A stretch of 28,297 nucleotides of DNA, from positions 1 to 28,297 of the forward strand of contig CAZQAE010000064.1 in NCBI GenBank assembly GCA_964591275.1, written 5' to 3'. Shown piece after piece: positions 1 through 8,786 of the stretch (within the stretch, counting starts at the first letter, position 1; every line of letters starts with the position of its first letter). The notes below the pieces were generated by a model. That model did no database searches and was not told the origin of the DNA. It saw only the letters and a list, made by a program, of their open reading frames with translations. The translations under genes were made by a program, and so were the position numbers. Source of the DNA: G963674685 sp964591275. Its GTDB lineage: Bacteria > Lernaellota > Lernaellaia > JACKCT01.

Positions 1-82
1 TTCAAATTCTCCTGCTGGGGTTTGGTGATTCTTCCAGGAGATACCATGGCTCAACCTTTTGCAGAACACTTGCAACATAACC
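1..82 (-). mobile_element. Terminal 5' end of an IS256-type element (rest lies outside the window)
   Basis: These 82 bases match the reverse complement of 16759-16840 at 75 of 82 positions without a gap, counted by eye, and similarity stops abruptly at base 82. In the right-hand copy the same segment lies directly upstream of an IS256-like transposase start. Here the transposase would therefore begin just outside base 1 and read leftward. The outer end carries the likely terminal repeat, ggttatgttgcaagtgttct on the minus strand. The other end and any target duplication cannot be seen. Confidence 0.75.
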
Positions 83-148
83 TCGGATTGAAGCCCTCTC
101 CACTGATATGTAATTGCAGTTAGCTACGACAAAGTACGACATAATAGA

Positions 149-736
149 TTAGCATCCACACCCGGTTTCGATGTCGGATTTGGCATCAGTATCTTCCGGC
201 TTGTCTTCAGCACCGGAGTCATCATAGTTCGAATCACTAGCGGATTTGCCACAAATAATGGCGCGCAGCTTCAAGAAGGATTCCATCAGCAATATGAGGA
301 ATTTTTTCAGCCGGCCTGGGCGTTTTATCGCCTTCCAGTAGAAATTCATGATTCGACCGATCATGTATGCGGCCCCCTGGTTCGGGTTCAGGGTCCCATG
401 CGGATTGCGCACCCGGTCCACCCGGCCAACGACTTCGCGGATCGGCCGCCAAACCACCAGACCGGCATTGTCGCCGCGCTCAGCGACGAAGCTTTGGCCA
501 TTTTCCGTTTTCATGGCCGTCACCCTATGTGCAACCAGAGATTTTTCACGGTGAAATAACACAATATCGCTGACAGCTATGGGGGTTTGCAGATACGGCG
601 CAACGCGCACGATGTCGCCGTCATGGATGAGGGGACGCATGGAGTCGCCCTGAATGGACACTTCCAGCGGTTCTTTCAGGGTATGCCCAAGGGTCGCGGA
701 TTTGTTCGGCTCGATTATGACATTTTCCCTGAGCAA
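149..736 (-). CDS. S24/S26 (SipW-like) signal-peptidase-family protein with a GCGC tail
   Basis: The protein has 195 residues. A serine-peptidase core is visible: GDSM with candidate nucleophile Ser32, then LVAHRV with His70. A Ser/His pair is the SipW/archaeal/ER type of signal peptidase rather than the Ser/Lys pair of LepB or LexA. There is no N-terminal membrane anchor; a moderately hydrophobic stretch lies near residues 140-163. The C-terminus is an acidic linker ending in T-G-C-G-C, the same kind of tail as three secreted proteins of this island. The best start is a TTG 4 bases after the PqqD-like gene, with GGAA about 8 bases upstream; no ATG occurs before the catalytic motif. Being last in the C25-PqqD-S26 unit suggests a processing role, which is inference. 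Confidence 0.8.
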   Translation of the reverse strand: MLRENVIIEPNKSATLGHTLKEPLEVSIQGDSMRPLIHDGDIVRVAPYLQTPIAVSDIVLFHREKSLVAHRVTAMKTENGQSFVAERGDNAGLVVWRPIREVVGRVDRVRNPHGTLNPNQGAAYMIGRIMNFYWKAIKRPGRLKKFLILLMESFLKLRAIICGKSASDSNYDDSGAEDKPEDTDAKSDIETGCGC

Positions 737-740
737 CAGC

Positions 741-1007
741 CTATTCCAACGCTATCACTGCGCCGCAGGCCAGCGACTCTTCCAGGAACAGGGCCACGTC
801 GCGCTCGGCCTGCGCGTTGTCGAGATCGGGATAATTTTGGCACAGCGCTGCCATTAACTCATCCTTCGTTGCTGAGCCAGGCAGGCTCTCCCAAAGAAAT
901 TTTGCGCTGGCATTGAACTCGATGACTCTGCCACCGTCGATGTCGATTAGGATCGCTCCGTCCTGGAAATCTTCGAAGCTCATGCCGGGAGATTGTGCGT
1001 ATTTCAT
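741..1007 (-). CDS. PqqD-like protein (RiPP recognition element family)
   Basis: An 88-residue protein with the PqqD pattern: an N-terminal beta region (GAILIDIDGGRVIEFNASA), then FLWESLPG, then helices ending in a hydrophobic strand. PqqD-type proteins bind leader peptides of ribosomally made precursors and present them to modifying enzymes. PqqD relatives also occur in gene sets with HprK-like kinases and nucleotidyltransferases, both present in this island. The ATG lies 2 bases after the stop of the C25 peptidase gene, with GGAG straddling that stop, and the next gene follows after 4 bases, so the three genes are almost certainly one transcript. Likely partners are the two 53-residue peptides and the radical SAM enzyme (inference). 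Confidence 0.85.
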   Translation of the reverse strand: MKYAQSPGMSFEDFQDGAILIDIDGGRVIEFNASAKFLWESLPGSATKDELMAALCQNYPDLDNAQAERDVALFLEESLACGAVIALE

Positions 1008-1009
1008 TG

Positions 1010-3406
1010 TTACTCCGTCGCCTCCGCCAAGGGCAGGCAGGGATCGCCCATCAGATTATAGCTCATAGTCAGGATCCGGTAATCTTCGTCCCCAACATCA
1101 TCCGTCAAATCCTTTGCCGCCGACGCCAGGGCCCCGCCAACCGTGTCCGCCAAACCGTTGGTGAAATAGTCCTGAAGAGCGGTGGAGAGATCCTCGGTAT
1201 GCTGTGGAAAACCGTAAGCCGACGGTGAAATCACTCCTGCCGCTCCCAGATCGCCGTCATCTAAAATAACCATCGTTTCAGCGAGGGAATGGGGCGTGGA
1301 CGTGTAGGCAAAATACCCGCTGAGGCAGTTGAATAGAATGAAAACCGGCGGCTGCCCGTTATGATCCAGCATTGTCTCCAAGTTACTCACTTCCTCAGTT
1401 TGCCCGATAATGATCTCGCCGGCTGCGCGATTCATGTCGCCATGTCCATAATATTCTACAACACTGGCTCCGGCCTGAATAAAACCCAACAAGTCGGCGC
1501 GCAGCGCAATAATGGCAGGCTCCTCCCATTGATTTTCGCCGCCGGCCGGAGGATAGGTCTCGTTGTAATCGCTCAAATGCAAGGATTCACTCGCGTATCC
1601 CACGGGGAGCGCATCCCTGGCGCGATTCGCGTGCGCTTTGAAAACCGTTTCATTGTCGTCGCTGATGTAAATGTAACGATTCGTTGTTGCCGCCTGATAA
1701 TCCGCAATGCGCTCCACTGCTGCTGCAACCTGCGCTTCGGTTCTGGCGGGCAAGCGACCGACGGCCATTGGTACGTCCGCGCGGCTCTTAAACGAGACGG
1801 GCGTGAAGGAGAAAAGCGTATCGCTGGGAAACCAGAGCCAGTTCCTTTCGCTCCACTGATAGATGGTCGGCAGGTTCAGGCGTATGTCAAATTCGTCCGG
1901 GTCATGCAAGTGAGGTGTGGAATCTCCAATCAGGAAAAGCGCCCTGGGCGTGAACGTCGTCCAGTTTTGCGCGGCGTGATCCAGGTAATCGAGGATGGCG
2001 TCCGGCGACTGGTAGCCGTTGTTGAACAGATGATAAAGCTCCCGTGGACTGCGCAGAACCGGCGTCCAACCCTCATTTTCGCGCAGTGTCAACAAATCCG
2101 CCAATTCATCATGGAAGACTTCCGGCGCCAGGATGATAAGGTCGCCCTCTTCTTCCAACAAGCCTTCCACATCCGGTACGGCAAAAATGCCGTCGGGCTG
2201 CGCGGGAAGATCCGGATCGAACATGGCGTAGGTGTTTCCCGGCGTGAAATTCGGCAACCATAGATCGGTACCGTCGTCGATCAGCTCCACGATTATCGGA
2301 ACAAGCGGATCCGTTACATCCCAGACCTCAATGCTTCCGGCATAATCACCCGGCAGTTTGACATCCACCTCTTCAGTCTCATACGACTTCAAAATTTTCG
2401 CGGCACCGTTAAAGGCCAAGGGCGCACGGACATCTAGAAATGCCGAAACCACGTTGAATGAGTCAGCCACGAATCCGTTGTCCACGAGACTGAAAATCAT
2501 CTCGAAAGCGCCAGCCACGCCCGGCGCCGTGGGCGATAATTCATCTTCCCAACTAAAATTATCCCATTCATCGAAGCTGATTTCAGTCAGAGCATTTCCA
2601 TTCAAAGCCACATCCACATCGCGCGGAAAGAGACCGCCGCCGAATAGCTCAAAACCCGCTTTCACTGCACGGTCATCGGCTGAAAAGCCGTCAAAAACGG
2701 CGCTCATCGTTTCATCCAAACTGATTCTTTCCGAAGCCCAGCAATCGGGGAAAACTCCCTCAATCGCCGGAGGATGGTATATGGCCCAATAATCCCGAAA
2801 ACGCACTACGTGGCGCTGGATGATTTCGTTTGCGGGCGCGGCGCGGTTCACCGGAGCGGCCAGGGTTTCCATCATCGGCGAGGCGTCTCCGTCGGCCAAA
2901 TCAGCGATGACGTGCGTTTCCGCCGTATAGCCGTCGCCAATGATCGGCGGAGCGAAAGCGAAAACAACCGGCTCCGCGGCATCCGGGTCCATCACGCGAA
3001 TGGACGTCTTAACACCATCTGTCCGCACGCGAAGAAACTCCAGAGACTCGGCCTGCGTGTCGTTGATGGATGACAGGGGGACCTGCAGAGCGCCGGGATT
3101 CATAGTCCAGAAATCGACGATGGGGCAGGGCACGCCGTCACATTCGGAATAATCGATGGTATCGTCGTCATCCATGTCGTCGTTGACATCGTCATTCATG
3201 TCGTCGTTGACATCGTCATCCACGTCATCGTTGGCATCATCATCCGCATCGTCGTTGACATCATTATCGACGATGTCGTCATTGACGGCATCCTCTCCAC
3301 CGCTGTCATCGTCGTCATCGTCCCCGCAACCGCCAAAGAGGGCAAGAGCCGCAATCAAAGCCAGACATGCGGCGGTCATCGTCAGAGAAAAACGTGCAAA
3401 TACCAT
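1010..3406 (-). CDS. Secreted lipoprotein peptidase, family C25 (gingipain-like)
   Basis: About 798 residues from the ATG at 3406, chosen because GGGGGAT lies a few bases upstream; in-frame starts extend to 3433. A signal peptide ends in a lipobox (ALFGGC), followed by about 60 residues made almost only of Asp and Asn. The catalytic part lies in the C-terminal half. EYYGHGD supplies the His and ILFNCLSG the Cys of the C25 dyad, in the family's order. The stretch beginning LIILAPEVF and running through the ENEGWTPV region matches the start of C25 domains. The enzyme should be anchored in an envelope membrane and face outward. Unlike three other secreted proteins of the island it has no GCG-x tail; it ends in AEATE. 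It is translationally close to the PqqD-like and S26-like genes. Confidence 0.85.
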   Translation of the reverse strand: MVFARFSLTMTAACLALIAALALFGGCGDDDDDDSGGEDAVNDDIVDNDVNDDADDDANDDVDDDVNDDMNDDVNDDMDDDDTIDYSECDGVPCPIVDFWTMNPGALQVPLSSINDTQAESLEFLRVRTDGVKTSIRVMDPDAAEPVVFAFAPPIIGDGYTAETHVIADLADGDASPMMETLAAPVNRAAPANEIIQRHVVRFRDYWAIYHPPAIEGVFPDCWASERISLDETMSAVFDGFSADDRAVKAGFELFGGGLFPRDVDVALNGNALTEISFDEWDNFSWEDELSPTAPGVAGAFEMIFSLVDNGFVADSFNVVSAFLDVRAPLAFNGAAKILKSYETEEVDVKLPGDYAGSIEVWDVTDPLVPIIVELIDDGTDLWLPNFTPGNTYAMFDPDLPAQPDGIFAVPDVEGLLEEEGDLIILAPEVFHDELADLLTLRENEGWTPVLRSPRELYHLFNNGYQSPDAILDYLDHAAQNWTTFTPRALFLIGDSTPHLHDPDEFDIRLNLPTIYQWSERNWLWFPSDTLFSFTPVSFKSRADVPMAVGRLPARTEAQVAAAVERIADYQAATTNRYIYISDDNETVFKAHANRARDALPVGYASESLHLSDYNETYPPAGGENQWEEPAIIALRADLLGFIQAGASVVEYYGHGDMNRAAGEIIIGQTEEVSNLETMLDHNGQPPVFILFNCLSGYFAYTSTPHSLAETMVILDDGDLGAAGVISPSAYGFPQHTEDLSTALQDYFTNGLADTVGGALASAAKDLTDDVGDEDYRILTMSYNLMGDPCLPLAEATE
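3156..3336 (-). repeat. Coding repeat for an Asp/Asn-rich linker
   Basis: Within the C25 gene, short imperfect units built on gtcgttgacatcgtc (plus strand) repeat with 12- to 24-base periodicity. They encode D-D-x-N-D-D blocks directly after the lipobox. Such linkers are thought to keep lipoproteins clear of the membrane. The repeats are likely to vary in length between strains. Confidence 0.8.
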
Positions 3407-3433
3407 CACTCGATCCCCCATATTCATCGACAT

Positions 3434-3934
3434 CGTATATCACAATTTGGCGACCTTGGCATCAAGAAAAGCTTCGATAGAGGTGGTGGAAAATAATCCG
3501 GCATTTCCATTGAGCCTCGATAGAAGCGAATAATAATCCGGTATTCCAAATTGAGTTTCGACAGAGGCGATTCATTCATTAGCCCAGGGCGGAAGAGATT
3601 GTCGATTAGTGTATTTTACAAGCGATTCGATTTTTGCATCCTTCCAACCATTCGGTTAATCGATTTTTCATCAAGCCTCGGCCAGAGCCGTTTTTCCGCC
3701 TTCTGCGACCATTTTGAGGGGCATTATAAGACAAAAAAAGGCGCGCCAAGCGGCTGAGTTGGCACTAACGCAATGAGTGGCGTCACTTTTGGGGGAAAGT
3801 CACCAGGATATCGTCGGGCATGTATCGCTTTTCAAGGGAGAGCGCTCGGGATTGGCGGAGCTGGCGGCAAACCTGCTGTGACGTCAATTGTGCAGGAACG
3901 GCATTGAAATATTTTTTGGATTTGCCGATGGGAT
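3434..3934. other. Intergenic region with a short degenerate tandem repeat
   Basis: No convincing gene is seen in these 500 bases. Three units starting with tcga(t/c)aga at about 3474, 3517 and 3558 (period 41-43) share the core aataatccgg; the third is only partial. The region must hold the promoter of the C25 operon. A weak TTGATG (about 3463) followed by an AT-rich stretch near 3440 on the minus strand is the best guess. I cannot see a clear terminator for the upstream gene. Confidence 0.5.
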
Positions 3935-4804
3935 CTAGCGTAAGGACCTGGCAAGGCGAAAGCCCAAGTCATTGTACCGCGCACCCGGCAGGCTGCCTAC
4001 ACGATCAAAAGAGCGACATAGCCTGATATTGCTCTTCCAACTACCGCCTCGATAAATCCGATATGTTCCAATATCAGGACCGTTCGGGTCTGTTACTGAA
4101 TCGGAGGAATAATCTCCTTTCCAATCCCAAACCCATTCCCAGACGTTGCCGTGCATGTCAAAAAGGCCCCAGGCATTTTTATCAAAGCTCCCGACGTGAA
4201 CCGGAGTTTCGCGATATTGTCCCTTGGGACATTCGGGGATCGGCTTATTCCCGTTATAGTTAGCCTTATCCGTAGAAAGGCAATCCCCCGTAGAAAATGG
4301 TCCCGTTGTTCCAGACCGCGCCAAATACTCCCACTCCGCCTCCGTCGGCAGTCGATAACCTGTGCATTTTCGATCCCAGGAGATAGATTTATCAACCCGG
4401 TGATAGCACGGGCTGAGGCCTTCCTTTTTCGATAAACGATTGCAAAACTTTATGGCATCGATCCAGGAAATACTTTCCACCGGGCATTGGTCGCCGCAAT
4501 TGACAAAGTGGCTTGGATTGTTGTCCATGACAGCTTTCCATTGCCCCTGCGTCACTTCCGTCATTCCCACTAAAAACGAATGAGATAGAATGACCGGATG
4601 TCGGATTTCATCATTCCCCGGTTCTCGCAATGAACTGCCCATATAAAAACGGCCTGCGGGAATCTTGATGAACTGATAATTGATAGTCGGACTTTTTATG
4701 CCTTTATCGCACGCACATCCTACAGCAATGCAAAGCACCGCCGACAATACGGCTAGCAATGATCTTCTCAACGAAAATCCTGTGTGTTTGAAACTGCGTA
4801 ACAT
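3935..4804 (-). CDS. Lipoprotein with a formylglycine-generating-enzyme (SUMF1/FGE-sulfatase) domain
   Basis: A 289-residue protein with a signal peptide and lipobox (CIAVGC) at about residue 30. The FGE-type fold follows: FIKIPAGRFYMGS, then TEVTQGQWKAVM, RLPTEAEWEYLARSG, LFDMHGNVWEWVWD, YRIYRGGSW, and a C-terminal LGFRLAR. Many members of this family are not sulfatase activators but binding or accessory proteins, and the two active-site Cys of true FGE are not obvious here. The gene starts 28 bases after the broken GGCGF gene and has no strong ribosome binding site. Location is predicted to be periplasmic or on the outer membrane. The role in the island is unknown. Confidence 0.85.
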   Translation of the reverse strand: MLRSFKHTGFSLRRSLLAVLSAVLCIAVGCACDKGIKSPTINYQFIKIPAGRFYMGSSLREPGNDEIRHPVILSHSFLVGMTEVTQGQWKAVMDNNPSHFVNCGDQCPVESISWIDAIKFCNRLSKKEGLSPCYHRVDKSISWDRKCTGYRLPTEAEWEYLARSGTTGPFSTGDCLSTDKANYNGNKPIPECPKGQYRETPVHVGSFDKNAWGLFDMHGNVWEWVWDWKGDYSSDSVTDPNGPDIGTYRIYRGGSWKSNIRLCRSFDRVGSLPGARYNDLGFRLARSLR

Positions 4805-4832
4805 GCCGGTTGCGTATTATTAAAAGATCGAG

Positions 4833-6101
4833 CTAGAAACCGCAGCCCCCTTCGTCATTTTCAAGTGCTGTTTCGATGCTAGAAGCGACATTGTCTTCGT
4901 CGTCATCGTCGGAGATTTCCGCATCGTCGTCATCGGAAGGCTTGGATTGGTGATTATCTGTTCCCGAAATATCCTCGTAAGATCCATAATCGAAATCATC
5001 TCCCCACTTTGCCACGCTTTGGTCAGAATCAATAATCACGGGTCCGTACTCGAATACGCCACCGGTAGTTTCATATTCTCTGAGATAGTATGAATATGCC
5101 TCACCTTTCACAGCAGTGTCGTCCAGCGTCTGGTAGTCGTCACCAAAAATGTTGTCCTGGCATGGCACAATGATCCCCGGAAGTTCCATGTGATCCGCTA
5201 GAAAACATTCAGTCTCGCTCAACGAACAACGCAAAATCGTGAAAGCGCCGCATTCCATCTCCGAACCTGTTGTCCAGTACAAACCGACGCCTCCTTCCTC
5301 GCGCTGCGCGGTAAAAGACAAAAGATCAATTGCGGCGTTGACGGAATCGCTCCAGAAGCGATCATCTGTAGGATCACCTCCGGCGACATCGGTCTCGATT
5401 TTAAAATGGTCGGTTTTGCCGGCAATGGAACCGGTCATTATATTCCAGACTTGTCCGGTGCAACGCATATTTGTCTGGCTGGCCAGAAATGTGCAGTTAA
5501 TAGCGAAATCGACGAAGGTGGTAACATCGAAATTGGTCGTGGATACTCCATCGACCGTTCGAATATAACCATCTCCACCGGTCAGGGCAAAATCCGGGGG
5601 CGCAAATTTTTGGCCACTATTGCCGTCTTCATCCAAAAGTTGTGTTAAAGCCCAGGTTACGCCTTCGACGTCAGCAATTTGCAGTTCCAAACCATGGTTA
5701 GCAGAGGGCGTTCCTTGGCTGTCCCAAATGGTCGCATAATCCAAAGTTCCGTCGCGATCATAGTCAAAGTAAACACCAATTGTGCCACCTTAGGTGGACT
5801 CGGCGTCCAATGTTTGGGGCCACTGCACTCTGTTGGGTTAATCTTTATAGAATTCATTATTAAAGTGATACACGGCCGGATTTATAGAGGCGCCAACAAC
5901 GTCAAACTCTGGTGTTGACACGCCGTCATCGATGTCATTCAAGCTGGAAATCGGAATCCATTCCCCGTCGCCCGGCCAACTTCCGTAACTGCCGCCGTAA
6001 TGTTCGACGATTGCAGCAGAAGCTGGCGGTGCCAGACAAATGAGTGAAAATCCAAACAAGATAGCCGTTATTAAAAGCATTCTAATCGCCCTGGTCTTCA
6101 T
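4833..6101 (-). pseudogene. Secreted GGCGF-tailed protein interrupted by two in-frame TAA codons
   Basis: One reading frame runs from the ATG at 6101 (signal peptide with a PASAA cleavage region) to a C-terminal GGCGF at 4833, but it contains TAA at 5838-5840 and again at 5790-5792. The 15 codons between the stops and the protein after them (for example GVYFDYDRDGTLDYATIWD) keep the same frame. This is therefore one gene with two nonsense codons, not two genes. The middle part is an unrecognised beta-rich domain. The C-terminal third is a diverged copy of the fibronectin-like module of the C1A and GH114-like proteins (LYWTTGSEMECGAFTILRC), then an acidic linker and GGCGF. Either it is decaying or the stops are sequencing errors. 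TAA is an ordinary stop elsewhere here, so recoding is unlikely. Confidence 0.75.
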
Positions 6102-6159
6102 TATTTACCCCTTCTTTCATCCCAATGAAAAAACAATTACTGTTTTATCACTCACTTCC

Positions 6160-6321
6160 TCAGTAAAAATCCGGAGTGCCGCTGCACGCCTGCGCCGGGC
6201 CGAGTTTACGAACAAATTCCGCGCCGCTGTGGACAACGAGCTTCGGGGCCTTATACGCCTTCTTCGATTCCTTGCTGCGGCCTTTCGGCTTCGCGCTCTT
6301 TTCCTTTTCAATCTTTCTCAT
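6160..6321 (-). CDS. Small peptide P1, candidate RiPP precursor with YxxPxL leader motif
   Basis: 53 residues from the ATG at 6321, preceded by GGGGA at about 7 bases; an upstream in-frame ATG at 6348 lacks such a site. A Lys-rich N-terminus is followed by YKAPKLVVHSGAEF and the C-terminus KLGPAQACSGTPDFY. The Y-x-x-P-x-L-x-x-x-x-G pattern is that of leader peptides recognised by PqqD-type domains, best known from lasso-peptide precursors. The putative core, GPAQACSGTPDFY if cleaved before Gly, has one Cys. It has no Asp or Glu at positions 7-9, so a standard lasso ring is not predicted. Its last 32 residues match P2 at 30 positions. It is followed after 58 bases by the broken GGCGF protein gene. 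Confidence 0.75.
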   Translation of the reverse strand: MRKIEKEKSAKPKGRSKESKKAYKAPKLVVHSGAEFVRKLGPAQACSGTPDFY

Positions 6322-6447
6322 CGGTTTTTCCCCATTGCATAATTCCAAAACTAGCGAAACTCATGCAGCATGGTTAACAATGAATGATTCGTGCATCCGA
6401 TTTATTCGACTTACAATTTTTTCCCTCATTTTCCCCACCATAATATT

Positions 6448-6477
6448 TTTATAGGATGAACAATCAAATGATGTCAA
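6448..6477 (-). promoter_or_regulatory. Sigma70-type promoter for peptide P1
   Basis: On the minus strand TTGACA (6472-6477) is followed by 18 bases and TATAAA (6448-6453). Transcription would start near 6441, giving a leader of about 120 bases before the P1 start codon. This is the best promoter match seen in the secreted-protein block and indicates that P1 heads its own transcript. Confidence 0.65.
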
Positions 6478-6520
6478 GTTAAAATTGTGGGTTTAGTATT
6501 TTGGGGTATCAGGATTGAAT

Positions 6521-6625
6521 GATTCGCCCTACGGGCTTCGATCGTGGCAACCCTTCGACTTGAGTAGGGGCAGGCCCCCGTGCCTGCCCTTACATGGGGC
6601 GACCACGGGGGGATCGCCCCCATAC
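6521..6625. repeat. Interspersed palindromic repeat with two hairpins
   Basis: Two GC-rich inverted repeats lie side by side. GGGCAGGC (6568-6575) pairs with GCCTGCCC (6582-6589), and GGGGCGA (6596-6602) pairs with TCGCCCC (6614-6620). The wording is familiar from intergenic repeats of many environmental bacterial genomes (established in a general sense, not searched here). It lies between the C1A gene end and the P1 promoter and may act as a transcription barrier. Confidence 0.65.
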
Positions 6626-6653
6626 GAAATAATCTGCTCAAGGCCATGCCTTG

Positions 6654-8774
6654 CTAGCAGCCGCAGCCGCCTTCGGAATCATCGCTGTCTTCGGCGCCGG
6701 CTTCCGGTTCTTCTTCCGTATCTTCGTCATCATCATCGTCGCCTGAGGACGGGGCGGTGAGGATTTCGAAAGTGCTTTCAAAGGGTTCAATATGCCCGGT
6801 GTTCATAATGGAATCGTCAATGGACATGAAAAGTGGACCATACTCAAAAATGCGATCCGTCGTGTCATACTCGCGTAAGTAGTAAGAATATGACTGGTCT
6901 TTCTTCGCCGTCGCATCAACGGTCGCGTAATCAGCGCCCATGGGATTGTCCTCGCAGGGCACGGTGATATCCAGTTCCGTGTGGCTCCAAAGCTTACATG
7001 CGCCGGGAGTGGCGGTCTCGCAGCGCAATATCTTGAACGCGCCGCATTCAATCTCCTGTCCTGTTTTCCAGGTGAGCTTCACACTTGCATCGACGCGCTC
7101 GGCGGCGAAGTCAAGAAGGTCCACCTTGGCGGCGGCGTAGCAGGCCACTCCACTGACTCCGTCATAGCAATATGGCTCACCCGCGCCGCATTGTGCCGAA
7201 TCTCCCAGGGAGCCGGCGCAGATCGCATCGCTTCCTGAATCCGAGCACGAAGCCGAGGCGAGGTCGCACAGATAATTCGGTGAAACGTCGGTTTCGCAGG
7301 CGCTTGTTTTGGGGCACGCGGGTTCGCACGAATCGCCCGTAACGGTAAAAGTAAAGAGGTCATCCGTGTATGCCTTTATGCACACATTACGATCGGCATT
7401 ACTGGCGGTGGCGTCAGTCCAACTGCTTCCATTCCCGCTAAAGTAGCTTTCGCCAGCACTGGCTTCCGCGCTGCTCGAATAATCTGCTACGGGGTATTCG
7501 GTTGGAATTGGATAGTTATAACCCGGCGTTGTGAATTGCACGACAGCTGAGAATTTTGTTCCCGACGAGACAACAATGTCCAGATCGCTGACGTCAATCG
7601 AGTATTGGCCTGAATATGTCAGCGAACCCGATTTTGTCCCCGCCAGAGAACCACTGCTCGGCGTGTCGACAACGCCTGTGTAAACGCGCACAACATAGGA
7701 GGCACCCGGTACGCTGACGTAAAACCCGACGGCCTGGACTTCTTCATCCCCGTTCGCAGTAAAAACATTGCCACCCCAGGCCGTGGTCGATGAATAGCCC
7801 GAAGCACCGATCACCCAAAAGGGGTCGTGCTGATAAAGATTGTCCGCATCGGTTGACGCAGGAAAGACTGCGTTATTCACCATCGCCACGGTGTCGTAAT
7901 ACGATATCCAAAAATAGCCGTTGTCGTGCCAGGAGGTGCCCCAACTGTTTCTTATGAGAAAAGCACCGTTGCTGGCGGGCGCTGTGTTGAAATTTGCGGC
8001 AGAGAAATTATCGTCCCAACCCACAATAGCCACGGCATGGTTTGTGTCGGCGATCCCTGTATAGTGATAAGCAAAGTTCCCGAAGTTGTAGTATGCTGCG
8101 TCCCAGTACATGGACATGTGGACAGCGCCCCAGGTTGTAATGGCATACTTGAGAGAGTCATTGTCCGTTGAGCTGCCCCGATCAGGCAGAAAAATCACTC
8201 CATCGATTTTCTTTTGAAGCGTGAGTCCCGTCTCGCAGGTCTCATCTGGGTCGGCTGTGTAAGGGTCGGCGACCTCGGTCACCGGGCCGTCCCATCGGAG
8301 TAAATATGCCGCAGCCTTTGACCTGTTTCCGCCATTGCAGGACTTCTCAACCGGATATTTCCAGTCGAAGCCATGACAGGTCCTCATGTTTTCTTCAGAA
8401 TAGTCCACCGTCTCACCTGTCAGGAGGTAGGATTCCATACTGGCAAAAGCGGCGAATGTCCAACATACGCCGCAAGTCGTTTGGTTCCTGACCGCCGTCA
8501 CCTTTCCATAGTCCCTCAGATCATAGGTTGCGGTATAACTGTCATCGGAATAGTCGCTGTGAGGCGGTTGCGCCGGAATCTTGGGGAAAAACATGGGGCT
8601 TGGCTCATAACCCAAGGAGTATTCTCCGCTATCTTCAGCTAGGGCGCCCTTGTCGGAAACGAACTTTAAAAACTTGGGATTAACCGGAGCTTCTTGGAGT
8701 TCCTGCGCCCACGTCGATGTTTGAAACGCAAAGAACGCGAGAGCCGCCAAAGACAGGATTAATAAGTTTTTCAC
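6654..8774 (-). CDS. Secreted papain-family (C1A) peptidase with lectin-like and Fn3-like domains and a GGCGC tail
   Basis: 706 residues with an N-terminal signal peptide (cleavage near STWAQ). The peptidase domain has YDLRDYGKVTAVRNQ with the oxyanion Gln98, CGVCWTFAAF with catalytic Cys104, a His in NHAVAIVGWDD, and an Asn in IRNSWGTSW. A lectin-like domain of the type often fused to C1 peptidases follows (VQAVGFYVSVPGASYVVRVYTG region). Next come a Cys-rich stretch and a fibronectin-like module (VKLTWKTGQEIECGAFKILRC). The C-terminus is a long Asp/Glu linker and GGCGC. The start is GTG at 8774, with AAAGGAG overlapping the stop of peptide P2, 12 bases upstream, so the two are translationally coupled. 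It probably acts outside the cell; cleavage of island products is only a guess. Confidence 0.9.
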   Translation of the reverse strand: MKNLLILSLAALAFFAFQTSTWAQELQEAPVNPKFLKFVSDKGALAEDSGEYSLGYEPSPMFFPKIPAQPPHSDYSDDSYTATYDLRDYGKVTAVRNQTTCGVCWTFAAFASMESYLLTGETVDYSEENMRTCHGFDWKYPVEKSCNGGNRSKAAAYLLRWDGPVTEVADPYTADPDETCETGLTLQKKIDGVIFLPDRGSSTDNDSLKYAITTWGAVHMSMYWDAAYYNFGNFAYHYTGIADTNHAVAIVGWDDNFSAANFNTAPASNGAFLIRNSWGTSWHDNGYFWISYYDTVAMVNNAVFPASTDADNLYQHDPFWVIGASGYSSTTAWGGNVFTANGDEEVQAVGFYVSVPGASYVVRVYTGVVDTPSSGSLAGTKSGSLTYSGQYSIDVSDLDIVVSSGTKFSAVVQFTTPGYNYPIPTEYPVADYSSSAEASAGESYFSGNGSSWTDATASNADRNVCIKAYTDDLFTFTVTGDSCEPACPKTSACETDVSPNYLCDLASASCSDSGSDAICAGSLGDSAQCGAGEPYCYDGVSGVACYAAAKVDLLDFAAERVDASVKLTWKTGQEIECGAFKILRCETATPGACKLWSHTELDITVPCEDNPMGADYATVDATAKKDQSYSYYLREYDTTDRIFEYGPLFMSIDDSIMNTGHIEPFESTFEILTAPSSGDDDDDEDTEEEPEAGAEDSDDSEGGCGC

Positions 8775-8786
8775 TTGATTTCTCCT

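Noticed and set aside
1361..2263. 300-codon plus-strand ORF
   Set aside because: It is a shadow of the C25 peptidase gene on the minus strand; codon composition and homology support only the latter.
3156..3336. CRISPR-like repeat array
   Set aside because: The periodic sequence has no spacers and is in-frame coding repeat for an Asp-rich linker.
3720..3790. Possible sigma54 promoter around ttggcactaacgcaatg
   Set aside because: The -24-like TTGGCAC is present but the required TTGC -12 element is missing at the right spacing.
4833..6101. Stop-codon recoding in the broken secreted gene
   Set aside because: TAA ends other genes here, for example the GH114-like and S26-like genes, so a changed code is not supported; nonsense mutation or error is simpler.
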